In this document: piece by piece, positions 46,078 to 55,054 of the stretch
Layout of the letters: every line of letters begins with the position of its first letter
Position numbering within the stretch: position 1 is the first letter of the stretch
NCBI RefSeq assembly: GCF_002095315.1
Contig: NZ_MLFN01000128.1
Span: 62,001 to 126,000, forward strand
DNA from: Pantoea conspicua
Lineage (GTDB): Bacteria > Pseudomonadota > Gammaproteobacteria > Enterobacterales > Enterobacteriaceae
Length of the DNA stretch: 64,000 bases
Direction: 5' to 3'
The notes under the pieces: generated by a model
The model's input: the letters and a program-made list of their open reading frames with translations, nothing else
The model's database searches: none
Told to the model about the DNA's origin: nothing
Made by a program: the position numbers and the translations under genes

Positions 46078-47226
46078 GGTTTTTCCCAGGTTGGCGTCAA
46101 ATGTTTGCCAGCTTTCACGCATGTCCACTACGCTGCGGGTTTTGCGCGCCTCATCGATTTTTATGGCGGTGAGGCCCGCTTCCAGCGCGTCCACCACTGA
46201 AACTTTCAGCGGTGTTCCCTGTTTAATGTGTTTGACGATCTCTTCCGCCATCAGCGCGTCAGCGCCGTAGTGGCCATCGTAAGCATTGCCGCTGTAGGCG
46301 GTATCGATCTCTTTCTCGCCGCTGCGCGCGTTGTGAACGCGGAAGTAGTTACGGACGAAATCACCTTCTGCCATGCCGTCAGTGCCGATCACGCAGAAAC
46401 GGCGGAACTCATCCGGCACGTTGAGGTTGGCGTGAAAGGCGAGGGTGGCACCGCCGGCATATTCAATCAGCGCGGTCTGGTAATCGACAATGTCGGCATC
46501 ACTGTCGAATACCGCATCGGTGCTGGACCAGCCACTGGGCTTGATGTGGTAAACCTCTGCGTCGGCGGTTACCGCACCCTGTGGCGCATGGGCCGGCGTA
46601 AAGGATTTGCGGCCACCAAAGCTGGCGACCCGCACCGGACGCTGCTGCATTAAGCCCTGATAGAGGTCGATGTCGTGGCAGCATTTTTCCAGAATATAGG
46701 GGCCAGCGTACTTTTCCAGCCGCCGCCAGTCGCGCTGGAAGAAGGCACCGTGATACGGCTTGATATGTTCCGTGGCTTCAATCGAAGTGATCTCGCCCAG
46801 CCGGCCGGCGTCACGCGCCGCCAGCAGATCGTGATAGAGCGGGGAATAGCGCAGCACCAGACCGACCAGAATGCGCGCCTCGCCATACTGCCGCACCAGC
46901 TTCGCCATCTCCATGGTCTGCTGTTCGTTGATCACCACCGGCTTTTCAGTAAACACGGTGTAGCCCGCTGCCAGCGCCTGGCCGACATGCTCAAGGTGCA
47001 GAAAATTGGGTGAGCCGACCAGCACTACATCCATTCCGCCGTGCTGCAACAGTGCCTCAATCGAGTCAAACGACTGGCCAGGATTGATAGCGAAGCTGTG
47101 CAGATTAGGCAGTCCGGCAGGTGCCGGGTCGTAATAACCCACTACCGAGAAGGCGTCGTCGGCGTTGTTAAACTCTTTAATCACGTGGGACAGACGAAAG
47201 CCGAGACCGATAATGCCTACTTTCAT
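46069..47226 (-). CDS. Gfo/Idh/MocA-family NAD(P)-dependent oxidoreductase
   Basis: Cytoplasmic sugar or cyclitol dehydrogenase of 385 residues. The N-terminal Rossmann fold has KVGIIGLGFRLSHVIKEFNN, and EKPVVINEQQTMEMAKLV supplies the conserved EKP lysine near residue 96; ILEKCCHDIDLYQGLM (near 180) has the catalytic HDID pattern. AGGGGT precedes the start. It is divergent from the BadF kinase-ROK operon, with a large palindrome between, and so probably belongs to the same catabolic locus, oxidising a sugar or amino sugar released by the GH28 enzyme. Substrate unknown. Confidence 0.87.
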   Translation of the reverse strand: MKVGIIGLGFRLSHVIKEFNNADDAFSVVGYYDPAPAGLPNLHSFAINPGQSFDSIEALLQHGGMDVVLVGSPNFLHLEHVGQALAAGYTVFTEKPVVINEQQTMEMAKLVRQYGEARILVGLVLRYSPLYHDLLAARDAGRLGEITSIEATEHIKPYHGAFFQRDWRRLEKYAGPYILEKCCHDIDLYQGLMQQRPVRVASFGGRKSFTPAHAPQGAVTADAEVYHIKPSGWSSTDAVFDSDADIVDYQTALIEYAGGATLAFHANLNVPDEFRRFCVIGTDGMAEGDFVRNYFRVHNARSGEKEIDTAYSGNAYDGHYGADALMAEEIVKHIKQGTPLKVSVVDALEAGLTAIKIDEARKTRSVVDMRESWQTFDANLGKTGA

Positions 47227-47359
47227 GTTAAACCCCTGATGCTGAATTCGGATGACGCAGAGCCCGCCCGTCGCCCGGCGCGGCTGTTGATAATCTGACC
47301 ATCAACTTATTACGACAGAAAAACTAATGTCAATATCTGCCTGCGCGTTTTGCGAGGTG

Positions 47360-47394
47360 GTTTTTTGTTATCTTTATGTAAATTAACAAAAAAC
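47360..47394. promoter_or_regulatory. 35-bp palindromic operator, probable ROK regulator site
   Basis: GTTTTTTGTTA (47360-47370) and TAACAAAAAAC (47384-47394) are perfect 11-bp inverted arms with a 13-bp AT-rich centre, between the divergent Gfo/Idh and kinase genes. NagC/Mlc-type ROK proteins bind AT-rich palindromes of this size. Confidence 0.6.
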
Positions 47395-47504
47395 ATCCAG
47401 AATTTTATTGCCATATTTATTTGTTATTGCGATTTAAGTTTTTTTACCCTATCGTTCGCTGATGATGGCAACAACTCTTAATCAGTGGAGGCGGGAGGAA
47501 GCGC

Positions 47505-48410
47505 GTGCAATCACACTATCTCCTTGGTATTGATGGCGGCGGCACCCAGTGCCGTGCGCGGTTAACCGACCTTCAGGGTACGGTGCTGGCGGAAGCCACG
47601 GGCGGACCCGCCAACGTCTGGTCGCAGTATGAGGCGGCGCTGGCCTGCGTTGAACAGCTGATTGACCGGATATTTTCGCTGGCCGGATTAACGCCGCAGG
47701 CGCTGGCACAGACCTCACTGGTAGCCGGATTAGCCGGTGCTAACGTCGCGTCGGTACAGGCGCGCCTCTCCGGCTGGCAGCCTGCCTGTGCCGCATTGCA
47801 GGTGGTCAGCGATGTGGAAATCGCCTGTGCGGGCGCGCACGCCGGGCAGCCTGGCGCGGTGTTTATTATCGGCACCGGCAGTCAGGGCGCCGCCTGGGAT
47901 GGCGAGCGCTTCACGCTGCTGGGTGGCTGGGGCTTTGCGCTTTCCGATCAGGGTTCCGGCGCGGAGCTGGGTCGCCGGGCGCTGCGTCTGGCACTGCTGG
48001 CCCATGAGGCGATGGTTGAACACAGCGCCCTGACGCAGCAGCTGATGGCACAGTTTGATCACAGTCCGGAAGCCATGCTGCTGTGGACCCGTACCGCCGC
48101 GCCTGCCGACTGGGCGCACGTGGTCCCGCAGATTTTTGCGGCGGCCAGTGCCGGTGATGACCATGCGCAGGCGTTGCTGCAGCAGACTGCGGCCGATATC
48201 GGCATGATGGTGCGTCGTCTCACCGCGCTGAGCAATGGACGGGTCGCACTGATGGGCGGCCTGGCCGTGCCGGTTCACCGCTGGCTGGCGACCGATATTC
48301 AGACCCGGCTGGTCACGCCGCTGGGTGACGCGCTGAGCGGAGCCTTAACGCTCGCCCGGACGCAGGCTGCCGGCGACCAGCCCGCTCCCTTTATCCCATC
48401 ACTGACCTGA
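47505..48410 (+). CDS. BadF/BadG-family kinase, N-acetylglucosamine/glucosamine kinase-like
   Basis: ATP-dependent kinase of the ASKHA fold, 301 residues, starting with GTG after GGAGGCGGGAGG. The phosphate-1 motif LGIDGGGTQCRARLTD is at 6-21, the adenosine region AVFIIGTGSQGAAW near 119, and LGGWGFALSDQGSGAELGR near 137, all typical of bacterial glucosamine or GlcNAc kinases (GspK/NagK-like BadF group). It is followed within 41 bp by a ROK regulator gene on the same strand. It would phosphorylate an amino sugar or related sugar delivered by the nearby ABC importer. Confidence 0.85.
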   Translation: MQSHYLLGIDGGGTQCRARLTDLQGTVLAEATGGPANVWSQYEAALACVEQLIDRIFSLAGLTPQALAQTSLVAGLAGANVASVQARLSGWQPACAALQVVSDVEIACAGAHAGQPGAVFIIGTGSQGAAWDGERFTLLGGWGFALSDQGSGAELGRRALRLALLAHEAMVEHSALTQQLMAQFDHSPEAMLLWTRTAAPADWAHVVPQIFAAASAGDDHAQALLQQTAADIGMMVRRLTALSNGRVALMGGLAVPVHRWLATDIQTRLVTPLGDALSGALTLARTQAAGDQPAPFIPSLT

Positions 48411-48450
48411 AGCCGGTTCCCCAGCGTCAGTGCGTCAATCCGAGGAATTT

Positions 48451-49566
48451 ATGACCGCTCCCAACGTGACTGCACGCATCCTGCGGTTGATTGTTGAAAA
48501 CGCGCCGATTAGCCAGTCCGACCTGAAAGTCCGCAGCGGGCTGAGCATGTCGACGGTTTCGCAAGCGACCAATCGCCTGCTGGCACAAGAGATTGTGCAG
48601 GAGCTGGGACTGCGTCGCGTGTCGATGGGGCGGCCAAAGACGCTGCTCGGACTCAATCCCGATCGGGCCAGCGTCATCGGTATCCAGCTCAACGCGGAGC
48701 GTAACCTGATCGTCATGACCGATCTCAGTGGCAATTTACTGGGTGAACAGCAGATGCCGCCGGGCACTATGACGCCACGCCAGCTCGGTGATGCGCTGGC
48801 GAAATTTCTGCGCGGGGTGGAAGAGAAGCGGGTCGGGGCCATCGGGCTGGCGTTATCGGGACTGGTGGACGCCGAAAATGGCTACTGCATCCGCTCGAAG
48901 GTGCTCGACTGGGATAACGTTCCGATTGCCCGCCAGCTGGAGGAACGCTTCTCGCTGCCGGTGTTTATCGAGAATGATGCCAATGCGATGGCAATGGCGG
49001 CACTGGTGTTTGGCCAGCTTGGCACTGCCCAGTCGGCGGTAATCGCCACTTACGGCAAAGGAATTGGTGCCGGGATCATCCTCAATCGCCAGCTCTATCG
49101 CGGTCGCCACGGCAAAGCGGGCGAGATCGGTAACGGGCTGGTCGGGGATGGCTCGCTGCGCCTGCTGGAAGATGTGGCCTCCTCACGCGCGATTTTACAA
49201 CGGGTAGCGGAAGACGAACTGACCACGCTGACCTTACAGGCGCTGGATCAGCGCCCGACGCCTGAGGTACTGGCGGCGCTGGAAGAGGCGGGACGCGAAT
49301 TAGGGATTTCGCTGGCGAACCTGTCGGTGGCCTACGATCCGGATGTGGTCTATCTGGCGATGGAGCCGCATATGGCGTCACGCATTCTGCTCGATCACAT
49401 CACCCAGAGCTTTCAGGCTTACCGGCTGAAACTGACGCCGCACATGACGCCGCTGCAGTTTCTCACCGAATCAAACCGGATGTGGGCACTCGGCGCAGCC
49501 GGCTTTGCGGTGAATCGTCTGCTGGACCTGCTGGCCGCCCAGGCGGATGAAGAGCCGGTCACCTGA
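48451..49566 (+). CDS. ROK-family transcriptional regulator lacking the zinc motif
   Basis: Regulator of 371 residues; the start MTAPNVTARILR follows CGAGGAATTT. The N-terminal winged helix (ISQSDLKVRSGLSMSTVSQA, about 21-40) is followed by a ROK sugar-binding domain with VGAIGLALSGLVD, FIENDANAMAMAAL (conserved aspartate) and YGKGIGAGIILN. The usual EIGH and Cys-rich zinc motif is replaced by GEIGNGLVGDGSLRLLEDV, so the histidine and cysteines are missing. It is probably co-transcribed with the kinase and likely represses this locus through the palindrome at 47360. Inducer unknown. Confidence 0.87.
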   Translation: MTAPNVTARILRLIVENAPISQSDLKVRSGLSMSTVSQATNRLLAQEIVQELGLRRVSMGRPKTLLGLNPDRASVIGIQLNAERNLIVMTDLSGNLLGEQQMPPGTMTPRQLGDALAKFLRGVEEKRVGAIGLALSGLVDAENGYCIRSKVLDWDNVPIARQLEERFSLPVFIENDANAMAMAALVFGQLGTAQSAVIATYGKGIGAGIILNRQLYRGRHGKAGEIGNGLVGDGSLRLLEDVASSRAILQRVAEDELTTLTLQALDQRPTPEVLAALEEAGRELGISLANLSVAYDPDVVYLAMEPHMASRILLDHITQSFQAYRLKLTPHMTPLQFLTESNRMWALGAAGFAVNRLLDLLAAQADEEPVT

Positions 49567-49580
49567 GATGGCCTGCCAGC

Positions 49581-49602
49581 AAAACGGGCGCCGAAGCGCC
49601 CG
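49581..49602 (-). terminator. Terminator of the ABC ATPase operon
   Basis: CGGGCGC and GCGCCCG close a 4-base loop that reads TTCG on the minus strand, followed by TTTT; it lies just beyond the ATPase stop. Confidence 0.82.
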
Positions 49603-49622
49603 CTGATTGCAACCTGTTCGCC

Positions 49623-50714
49623 TTAACGCAGGCGTAATCCCTGCTGATCAAACAGCAGGCAGTGCGCGGCGGAAATCCCCAGTTCAACCTGCGCCCCCAG
49701 TTCACGCTGATGCGCCTCACGCTCTTCCACCACCAGCATCTGTTCCCGGCCAATATCGAGATAGAGATAGTTGGTGTGTCCCAGCCTCTCGCCATAGGCC
49801 AGCTCGCCGTGAAAGCGGTGTGCATCCGGCGTCTGCGCGGCGGGCTGAAAGTGTTCCGGACGGATGCCGAGCGTCACGATTTGCCCTTCCTGGCACGGCG
49901 CGGCGATGTTCAGCACCAGGCCATCCAGCTTCAGTTCCGGCAGCCGCAGCTGCACTTTACCGTCTCCGACCGCCGCGATCTCCGCCGACAGGAAGTTCAT
50001 CTTCGGCGAGCCGATAAAACCGGCGACAAACAGGTTATCCGGATCATGATAGAGCGTCAGCGGCGCGCCAACCTGCTCAATCCGGCCCTGCCGCAGCACC
50101 ACGATCCGGTCCGCCAGCGTCATCGCTTCCAGCTGGTCGTGAGTCACATAGATCATGGTATTACCCAGCGAGGCGTGCAGCCGGGCGATCTCAATCCGCA
50201 TCTGCAGACGCAGCTCGGCATCAAGATTTGAGAGCGGTTCATCGAACAGGAAGATGCGCGGATGACGAATAATCGCCCGGCCAATCGCCACGCGCTGGCG
50301 CTGCCCGCCGGAGAGGGCGCGGGGCAGCCGGTCAAGCAGTTCGGTCAGGTGCAGACGGGCGGCGGTCTGCTCAATGGCCTGGTTAATCTCCGCCTTTGAT
50401 TTCTTCATCACCTCAAGCGGATAGGCCAGGTTACCGCGCACCGTCATGTTGGGGTAGAGCGCATAGGACTGAAACACCATCGCAATGCCGCGCTCGGTGG
50501 CGGGCTGTTGCGTCATGTCTTTTTCCTCAATCAGCAACTGCCCGCTGCTGATCTCTTCCAGCCCGGCGATCATCCGCAGCAGCGTCGATTTACCGCAGCC
50601 GGATGGCCCGACAAAGACCACAAACTCCCCGCTGTTGATCGTCAGATCGATGCCATGAATCACATTAACGTGTTCGTAAGACTTCTTCACATTCTGCAAG
50701 CGCAGGCTGGTCAT
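49623..50714 (-). CDS. Carbohydrate ABC transporter ATPase (MsmK/UgpC/MalK type)
   Basis: ATP-binding subunit of 363 residues. Walker [16 protein letters not shown] (near 33), the Q-loop in [13 protein letters not shown], the signature [15 protein letters not shown] (near 134), Walker [14 protein letters not shown] and the switch VTHDQ are intact. The C-terminal ~130 residues form the OB-fold regulatory domain of MalK-type proteins ([11 protein letters not shown]). It is 12 bp downstream of a GNAT gene on the minus strand, whereas the binding protein and permeases are on the plus strand, so the importer genes are split into two divergent units. Confidence 0.92.
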   Translation of the reverse strand: MTSLRLQNVKKSYEHVNVIHGIDLTINSGEFVVFVGPSGCGKSTLLRMIAGLEEISSGQLLIEEKDMTQQPATERGIAMVFQSYALYPNMTVRGNLAYPLEVMKKSKAEINQAIEQTAARLHLTELLDRLPRALSGGQRQRVAIGRAIIRHPRIFLFDEPLSNLDAELRLQMRIEIARLHASLGNTMIYVTHDQLEAMTLADRIVVLRQGRIEQVGAPLTLYHDPDNLFVAGFIGSPKMNFLSAEIAAVGDGKVQLRLPELKLDGLVLNIAAPCQEGQIVTLGIRPEHFQPAAQTPDAHRFHGELAYGERLGHTNYLYLDIGREQMLVVEEREAHQRELGAQVELGISAAHCLLFDQQGLRLR

Positions 50715-50726
50715 CGGCTACCTCAC

Positions 50727-51326
50727 TCAGAGTAACTGGCCCATGTAGATGGCATTGCTGCGCATAATCGGGGTGAATCCCATGCGCTGATAGAAGGCGC
50801 AGACCTGCTCGTTTTGCAGGCTGACGCCAAGATGTACGCCGCTGACGCCCGCTGCCCGCAGCGCCGCCAGTTGATGCTCAATCATTTTGCGGCCCCAGCC
50901 GCCTTTTTGCGCCGCCGGTAACAGATTGATATGCAGGTGAGCAGGCCACTGAGTGACCAGCGCGTCAGCCGCGCGATCGGGATGGCGAATGGCGTCGAGT
51001 ATTTTGCCGTCGAGCGGGGCATCGGCGTGGCGTTGCTGATAATGCTGCTGTAGCAGCGGCCACCATTGCGCCTCCAGCTGCGCCTCGAAGGCGCGGGTAT
51101 CGGGCGCGGCGACCACATAGCCCCGCACCTCACCGCCGATCTCCAGCACAAATGCAAAATCGGGTGCGAAGCGCGCATAGGGCACGGCAAACCGCTGGCC
51201 GGGATAGTCGGGATCGGAGTAGAGCGCCCGGGCATCTCCGCCCGCATCCGCGGTTTCCAGGCAGATGCGGTAGAGCGCCGGATAGTCCGCCGGGGTCGCC
51301 GGACGAATGACACCTTGATTCGCCAT
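50727..51326 (-). CDS. GNAT-family N-acetyltransferase
   Basis: Acetyl-CoA-dependent acetyltransferase of 199 residues. The N-terminal IRPATPADYPALYRICLETA and the C-terminal acetyl-CoA loop region AQKGGWGRKMIEHQLAALRA with GVHLGVSLQNEQVCAFYQRM and GFTPIMRSNAIYM are clear. Such proteins can acetylate amino sugars, amines or proteins. It is the first gene of a two-gene unit with the sugar ABC ATPase, so acetylation (or a related step) of an amino sugar handled by this locus is plausible, but a house-keeping role unrelated to sugar is possible. Confidence 0.83.
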   Translation of the reverse strand: MANQGVIRPATPADYPALYRICLETADAGGDARALYSDPDYPGQRFAVPYARFAPDFAFVLEIGGEVRGYVVAAPDTRAFEAQLEAQWWPLLQQHYQQRHADAPLDGKILDAIRHPDRAADALVTQWPAHLHINLLPAAQKGGWGRKMIEHQLAALRAAGVSGVHLGVSLQNEQVCAFYQRMGFTPIMRSNAIYMGQLL

Positions 51327-51877
51327 GGTGAGTTCTCATGAGTGGATGAAGGGGACAGTGACAGAGGCTGCCCGCCGATGAAAGTTACGTTAATGAAAGT
51401 GGACTTAGTTTTCAAGATAGAATAATTACCTTATCGCACTAACCCCCCTGGTTCAGCAAACTTTACCCGTTTCTCGCTTCACAACTGTGATCGCCAACAC
51501 GCCCGGTGCACGGCGCTTGTCTGTGCGCCGACGGCTGAAAAAAACAGTAAACTGTGAGCGTGATAGGATTTTCATATGCTTTATCAGTCAGTTATTTTGT
51601 CAGCATGGCCCTGGTATATCATGCTGCGTCAAGGCTTCTTCAGCGGCACTCAACGTGGCAATCCTTCACCCGGCCAGCGCAAACGGCTGATTTTACGCGC
51701 AGACTGCTGTTTATTTGCGCGCGCTCACAGGGTTGCAATTTCACCGGCCGGCTGTTTGACTTTATTTTTTTATTAAAGTAAGTATGAGTGAGTGCATTTT
51801 CTATGCGGCTTCAGTCTGCGGGATGGCAGGCGGTGAGATGAAGGGATGCCGATCCTGGTCTGGAGAAGGTGAGCATA
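51327..51877. promoter_or_regulatory. Divergent control region of the ABC importer genes
   Basis: The 551-bp space should contain promoters for the GNAT-ATPase unit and the binding-protein operon. A dyad ACTTTA-N9-TAAAGT lies at 51759-51779 and a hairpin CGGCGC/GCGCCG at 51511-51530. Short open frames here have no family features. The 47360 palindrome is not repeated exactly. Confidence 0.35.
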
Positions 51878-53209
51878 ATGTCTGTTTCCTCAGTTGGTTT
51901 GTTCCGGGTTTGCAGTCTGGGTCGGCTTTTGGCGGCGGGCTTGCTGGCGGGCAGCGTTGCCCACGCCGCGCAGGCCGCCGTTACCCTGAATGAGTGGGAT
52001 ATCTATAACTATCCGCAGCAGACCGCGGCAGTGGATGAGGGTATCAAAGCGTTCACGCAGCAGAATCCGGGCATCGTGATCAACCGCTCGGTTCACTCGT
52101 TTGAAGATACGCGTATTCCGCTCAAGCTGGCACTGACCGCAGGCGACGGTCCCCAGATCGCCCAAGTGAATCAGGGCGGTGGCGATATGGGATCGCTGGT
52201 CAAAGATAAGCTGCTGGTGCCGCTGGATAGTTACGCCAGCGCAGATGGCTGGACTACCCGCTTCCCCGACTCGATCCTCAAACGCAACCGCTGGTCAGAC
52301 AGCGGCGAGTTCGGCAGCGGCAAACTGTACGGCGTTGCCAGCCTCGGCGAAATGGTCGGACTCTACTACAACAAAGCGTTGCTGGATAAAGCCGGCATTG
52401 CGGTACCGAAAACCCTGGCTGAACTCGAGCGCGCGATGGCGAAGCTGAAGCAGCAGGGCACCGCGCCGATGATGCTCGGCCTGCTGGATGGCAACATGGG
52501 CCAGCAACTGCTTAGCACCCTGTGGCAGGCGCAGATTGAAAGCCATGACCGCAAGACGCTGGATAACCTGATCTACGACGTCGGCGGCAGCTTCAAAGAT
52601 GACAAACTGGTTAAGGCCGCCAGCATGATGAAGAGCTGGACCGATAATGGCTACTTCTTCCCTGGCTTCCAGGGCATCGGACACGATGATGCCGCCACGC
52701 TGTTCCAGAACAATCAGGCGGCGTTCCTGGTGAGCGGTACCTGGTATCTCGGCCAGTTTAAAGATAACAAAGATATCCATTTTGCCGCGATGCCAGCGGG
52801 TGAGGGCGTGAAACAACCGCTGATGGTCGGCGGTACCGATCTGGCTTTCTCGGTGACCAGTACCGCGAAGAGCAAAGAGCAGCAGGATGCGGCGGCAAAA
52901 TTCATCAACTATATGGTGTCGGATGCGATGGCAGACCGCTGGCTGAAGGTGGGCTTCCTGCCCGCCAGCACCAACAAAGCCGCCAAAATGCCGGCGGACA
53001 ATCCGCTGCTGGCGGAGGCGTATCAGGTGTGGCTGACGCTGAATGACTATGACGGTTTAGGCCACTACGTTGACTGGGCGACGCCGACCATGAATGCCGA
53101 ACTGAACCAGAACGTGCAGTTGCTGCTGGCCGGGCGTCAGACTGCCGATCAGATGGTCGCCAATTTCGATAACAACTATCAGCGTTACCTGAAAACCCTG
53201 AAACACTAA
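51878..53209 (+). CDS. Sugar ABC transporter substrate-binding protein (family 1)
   Basis: Periplasmic solute-binding protein of 443 residues. The start [18 protein letters not shown] has GGAGAAGG eight bases upstream; a GTG three codons earlier overlaps that site. A signal peptide ends near AAQAAVT (about residue 36). The mature protein has the family pattern [40 protein letters not shown] and [19 protein letters not shown]-like stretches of extracellular binding protein family 1 (MalE/UgpB). A stem-loop follows before the permease genes. The ligand is probably an oligosaccharide. Confidence 0.92.
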   Translation: MSVSSVGLFRVCSLGRLLAAGLLAGSVAHAAQAAVTLNEWDIYNYPQQTAAVDEGIKAFTQQNPGIVINRSVHSFEDTRIPLKLALTAGDGPQIAQVNQGGGDMGSLVKDKLLVPLDSYASADGWTTRFPDSILKRNRWSDSGEFGSGKLYGVASLGEMVGLYYNKALLDKAGIAVPKTLAELERAMAKLKQQGTAPMMLGLLDGNMGQQLLSTLWQAQIESHDRKTLDNLIYDVGGSFKDDKLVKAASMMKSWTDNGYFFPGFQGIGHDDAATLFQNNQAAFLVSGTWYLGQFKDNKDIHFAAMPAGEGVKQPLMVGGTDLAFSVTSTAKSKEQQDAAAKFINYMVSDAMADRWLKVGFLPASTNKAAKMPADNPLLAEAYQVWLTLNDYDGLGHYVDWATPTMNAELNQNVQLLLAGRQTADQMVANFDNNYQRYLKTLKH

Positions 53210-53215
53210 GCCGGT

Positions 53216-53236
53216 GGCCCGGCGCACCGCCGGGCC
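53216..53236 (+). other. Intercistronic stem-loop after the binding-protein gene
   Basis: GGCCCGGC and GCCGGGCC form a perfect 8-bp stem with a GCACC loop. Like the malE-malF hairpins it may stabilise the binding-protein message and give it more product than the permeases. Confidence 0.6.
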
Positions 53237-53266
53237 TGAGCGTCGTTCTGAGCCACGAGTACGGTT

Positions 53267-54139
53267 ATGTTGAATTTAAGCGGTTGGCGTAATTTTCTCT
53301 ATGTTCTGCCAGCGGTGCTGGTCTATGCGGTGTTTCTGCTGTTGCCGCTGCTGGCCTCGCTCGGCATCAGCTTCACCGAATGGGACGGCACCTCGCTGCC
53401 AGTGTTCAGCGGCGTCAGTAACTATCTGCGGATGTTCAGCGATCCGGTGTTCTGGATCGCGCTGGGCAATAACGCCATCCTGATGCTGTTCTACACCCTG
53501 TTGCCGATTAGCATCGGTCTGCTGCTGTGCAGCTTTTTGTATGACACCCGCAACAACAGCGAACGCAGTGTGCTGCGCATCCTCTTCTTTCTGCCCTATA
53601 TCATGCCGATGGCGGTGCTGGGCGTGGTATGGCGCTGGCTCTATAACCCGGCGTTTGGCCCGATCGATCAACTGCTGCGGGCTATCGGTTTGCCGCAGCT
53701 GGCGATGTCGTGGCTGGGTGATTTTACCTGGGCGCTGCCGGCGGTCGGGTTGGTCGCCACCTGGTACTTCTTCGGCTTCTGTCTGGTGCTGTTTATGGCG
53801 GGCCTGCAACGGATGGACCCTTCGCTGCTGGAAGCGGCCGATCTGGATGGGTCGTCGCGTCGCCAGAAGTTTATGCGCATTACCCTGCCAGGCCTGCGGC
53901 CTGAGGTGCGGATTGCCCTGTTGCTGACGGTGATCGCCAGCCTGAAAGCCTTTGACCTGGTCTATGTGATGACCCAGGGCGGGCCGGGCACGTCGACCAT
54001 GGTGACCAATATCTTTATGTACAAGCAGGGGTTTGACCTGCACTACTTTGGCTATGCCTCGTCGGTAGCGGTGTTCAGCATGCTGATTGTATTAGGGATT
54101 AACTACCTGATTCACCTGGCCTTAAAGGAGCGGTACTGA
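53267..54139 (+). CDS. Sugar ABC transporter permease (UgpA/MalF type)
   Basis: Inner-membrane permease of 290 residues with six hydrophobic segments. The cytoplasmic coupling loop EAADLDGSSRRQKFMRITLP (near residue 188) is the EAA motif that contacts the ATPase; SFTEWDGTSLPVFSGVSNY near residue 35 is typical of the first permease of CUT1 importers. It follows the binding-protein gene after 57 bp and its stop overlaps the next start by one base (TGATG). It forms the channel with the second permease. Confidence 0.92.
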   Translation: MLNLSGWRNFLYVLPAVLVYAVFLLLPLLASLGISFTEWDGTSLPVFSGVSNYLRMFSDPVFWIALGNNAILMLFYTLLPISIGLLLCSFLYDTRNNSERSVLRILFFLPYIMPMAVLGVVWRWLYNPAFGPIDQLLRAIGLPQLAMSWLGDFTWALPAVGLVATWYFFGFCLVLFMAGLQRMDPSLLEAADLDGSSRRQKFMRITLPGLRPEVRIALLLTVIASLKAFDLVYVMTQGGPGTSTMVTNIFMYKQGFDLHYFGYASSVAVFSMLIVLGINYLIHLALKERY

Positions 54140-54954
54140 TGCGGAGTACGCCGGTGATTTCACGCGCGCTGATCTGGATCGTGGCGCTGATGACCATTCT
54201 GCCGTTTCTGATGGCGCTGATGACCTCGTTCAAAACCCAGATGGAGCTGTTTCAGGGCGTCTTTACGCTGCCCGCCTCGCTGAATTTTAAAAATTACCTC
54301 ACCGCCTGGCAGCAGGGCCATTTTAATGTCTACTTCCTCAACTCGGTGCTGGTGGTGATCCCGGTGGTGCTGTGCAGCGTACTGCTGGGGATTCTGGCCG
54401 GATTTGGCTTCGCCTGGCTGAAGATCCCCGGTAAAAAAGCGATCGCGGCGATGCTGGCGCTGGGCATGGTGCTGCCGAGCGAGGCGTTTATCATTCCGCT
54501 CTATCACGAGCTGCGCTGGATGGGGCTGACCAACACCTATCTGGCGCTGATCCTGCCGCAGATTGCGCTGTCGCTGCCGTTCACCACTCTGATGATCGCC
54601 AGTGCTTTTCAGCAGGTGCCGAAAGAGCTGGTGGAAGCGGCGGTGATGGATGGGGCCTCGCGGGTCAAAATTCTGTGGGGCATTCTGGTTCCGGCGATCT
54701 GGCCGACGCTCTCCACGCTGGGTCTGCTGCTGTTTATCTGGACCTGGAACGAGTTCCTGATCCCGCTGATTCTGGTCAATAAAGATGAGCTGCGTACCCT
54801 GCCGATTGGCATGATGTTTTTTCAGAATAAAAACACCATCGACATTCCGGTGCTGATGGCGGGCGCGATGATTGTGATTATGCCGCTGGTGGCGGTGTTC
54901 CTGATTTTCCAGCGCAAATTTATCAGCGGTGTGACCGAAGGTGCCGTGAAGTAA
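54139..54954 (+). CDS. Sugar ABC transporter permease (UgpE/MalG type)
   Basis: Second inner-membrane permease, 271 residues with six hydrophobic segments. The EAA loop is VEAAVMDGASRVKILWGILV (near residue 173). Features of the MalG/UgpE branch are FLMALMTSFKTQMELFQGVF near the start and FIWTWNEFLIPLILVNKDEL near residue 202. Its ATG overlaps the stop of the preceding permease gene, so the two are coupled. The GH28 gene follows after 100 bp on the same strand. Confidence 0.92.
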   Translation: MRSTPVISRALIWIVALMTILPFLMALMTSFKTQMELFQGVFTLPASLNFKNYLTAWQQGHFNVYFLNSVLVVIPVVLCSVLLGILAGFGFAWLKIPGKKAIAAMLALGMVLPSEAFIIPLYHELRWMGLTNTYLALILPQIALSLPFTTLMIASAFQQVPKELVEAAVMDGASRVKILWGILVPAIWPTLSTLGLLLFIWTWNEFLIPLILVNKDELRTLPIGMMFFQNKNTIDIPVLMAGAMIVIMPLVAVFLIFQRKFISGVTEGAVK

Positions 54955-55054
54955 TTTGTGAGCGTCGGCACGGAACGGCGTAATGGCGACCAGACAAAGG
55001 TTTGCTGCGCCGCAACGTGCTGCAATTCCTCCTCCTCAATCCTGCGGGAGACGC

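Noticed and set aside
50727-51326. The GNAT gene as a toxin of a TacT-type TA pair
   Set aside because: No small DUF1778 antitoxin gene precedes it, and its partner is an ABC ATPase gene.
51554-51781. Small open frames before the ABC binding-protein gene
   Set aside because: Overlapping in three frames, no ribosome sites and no family features.
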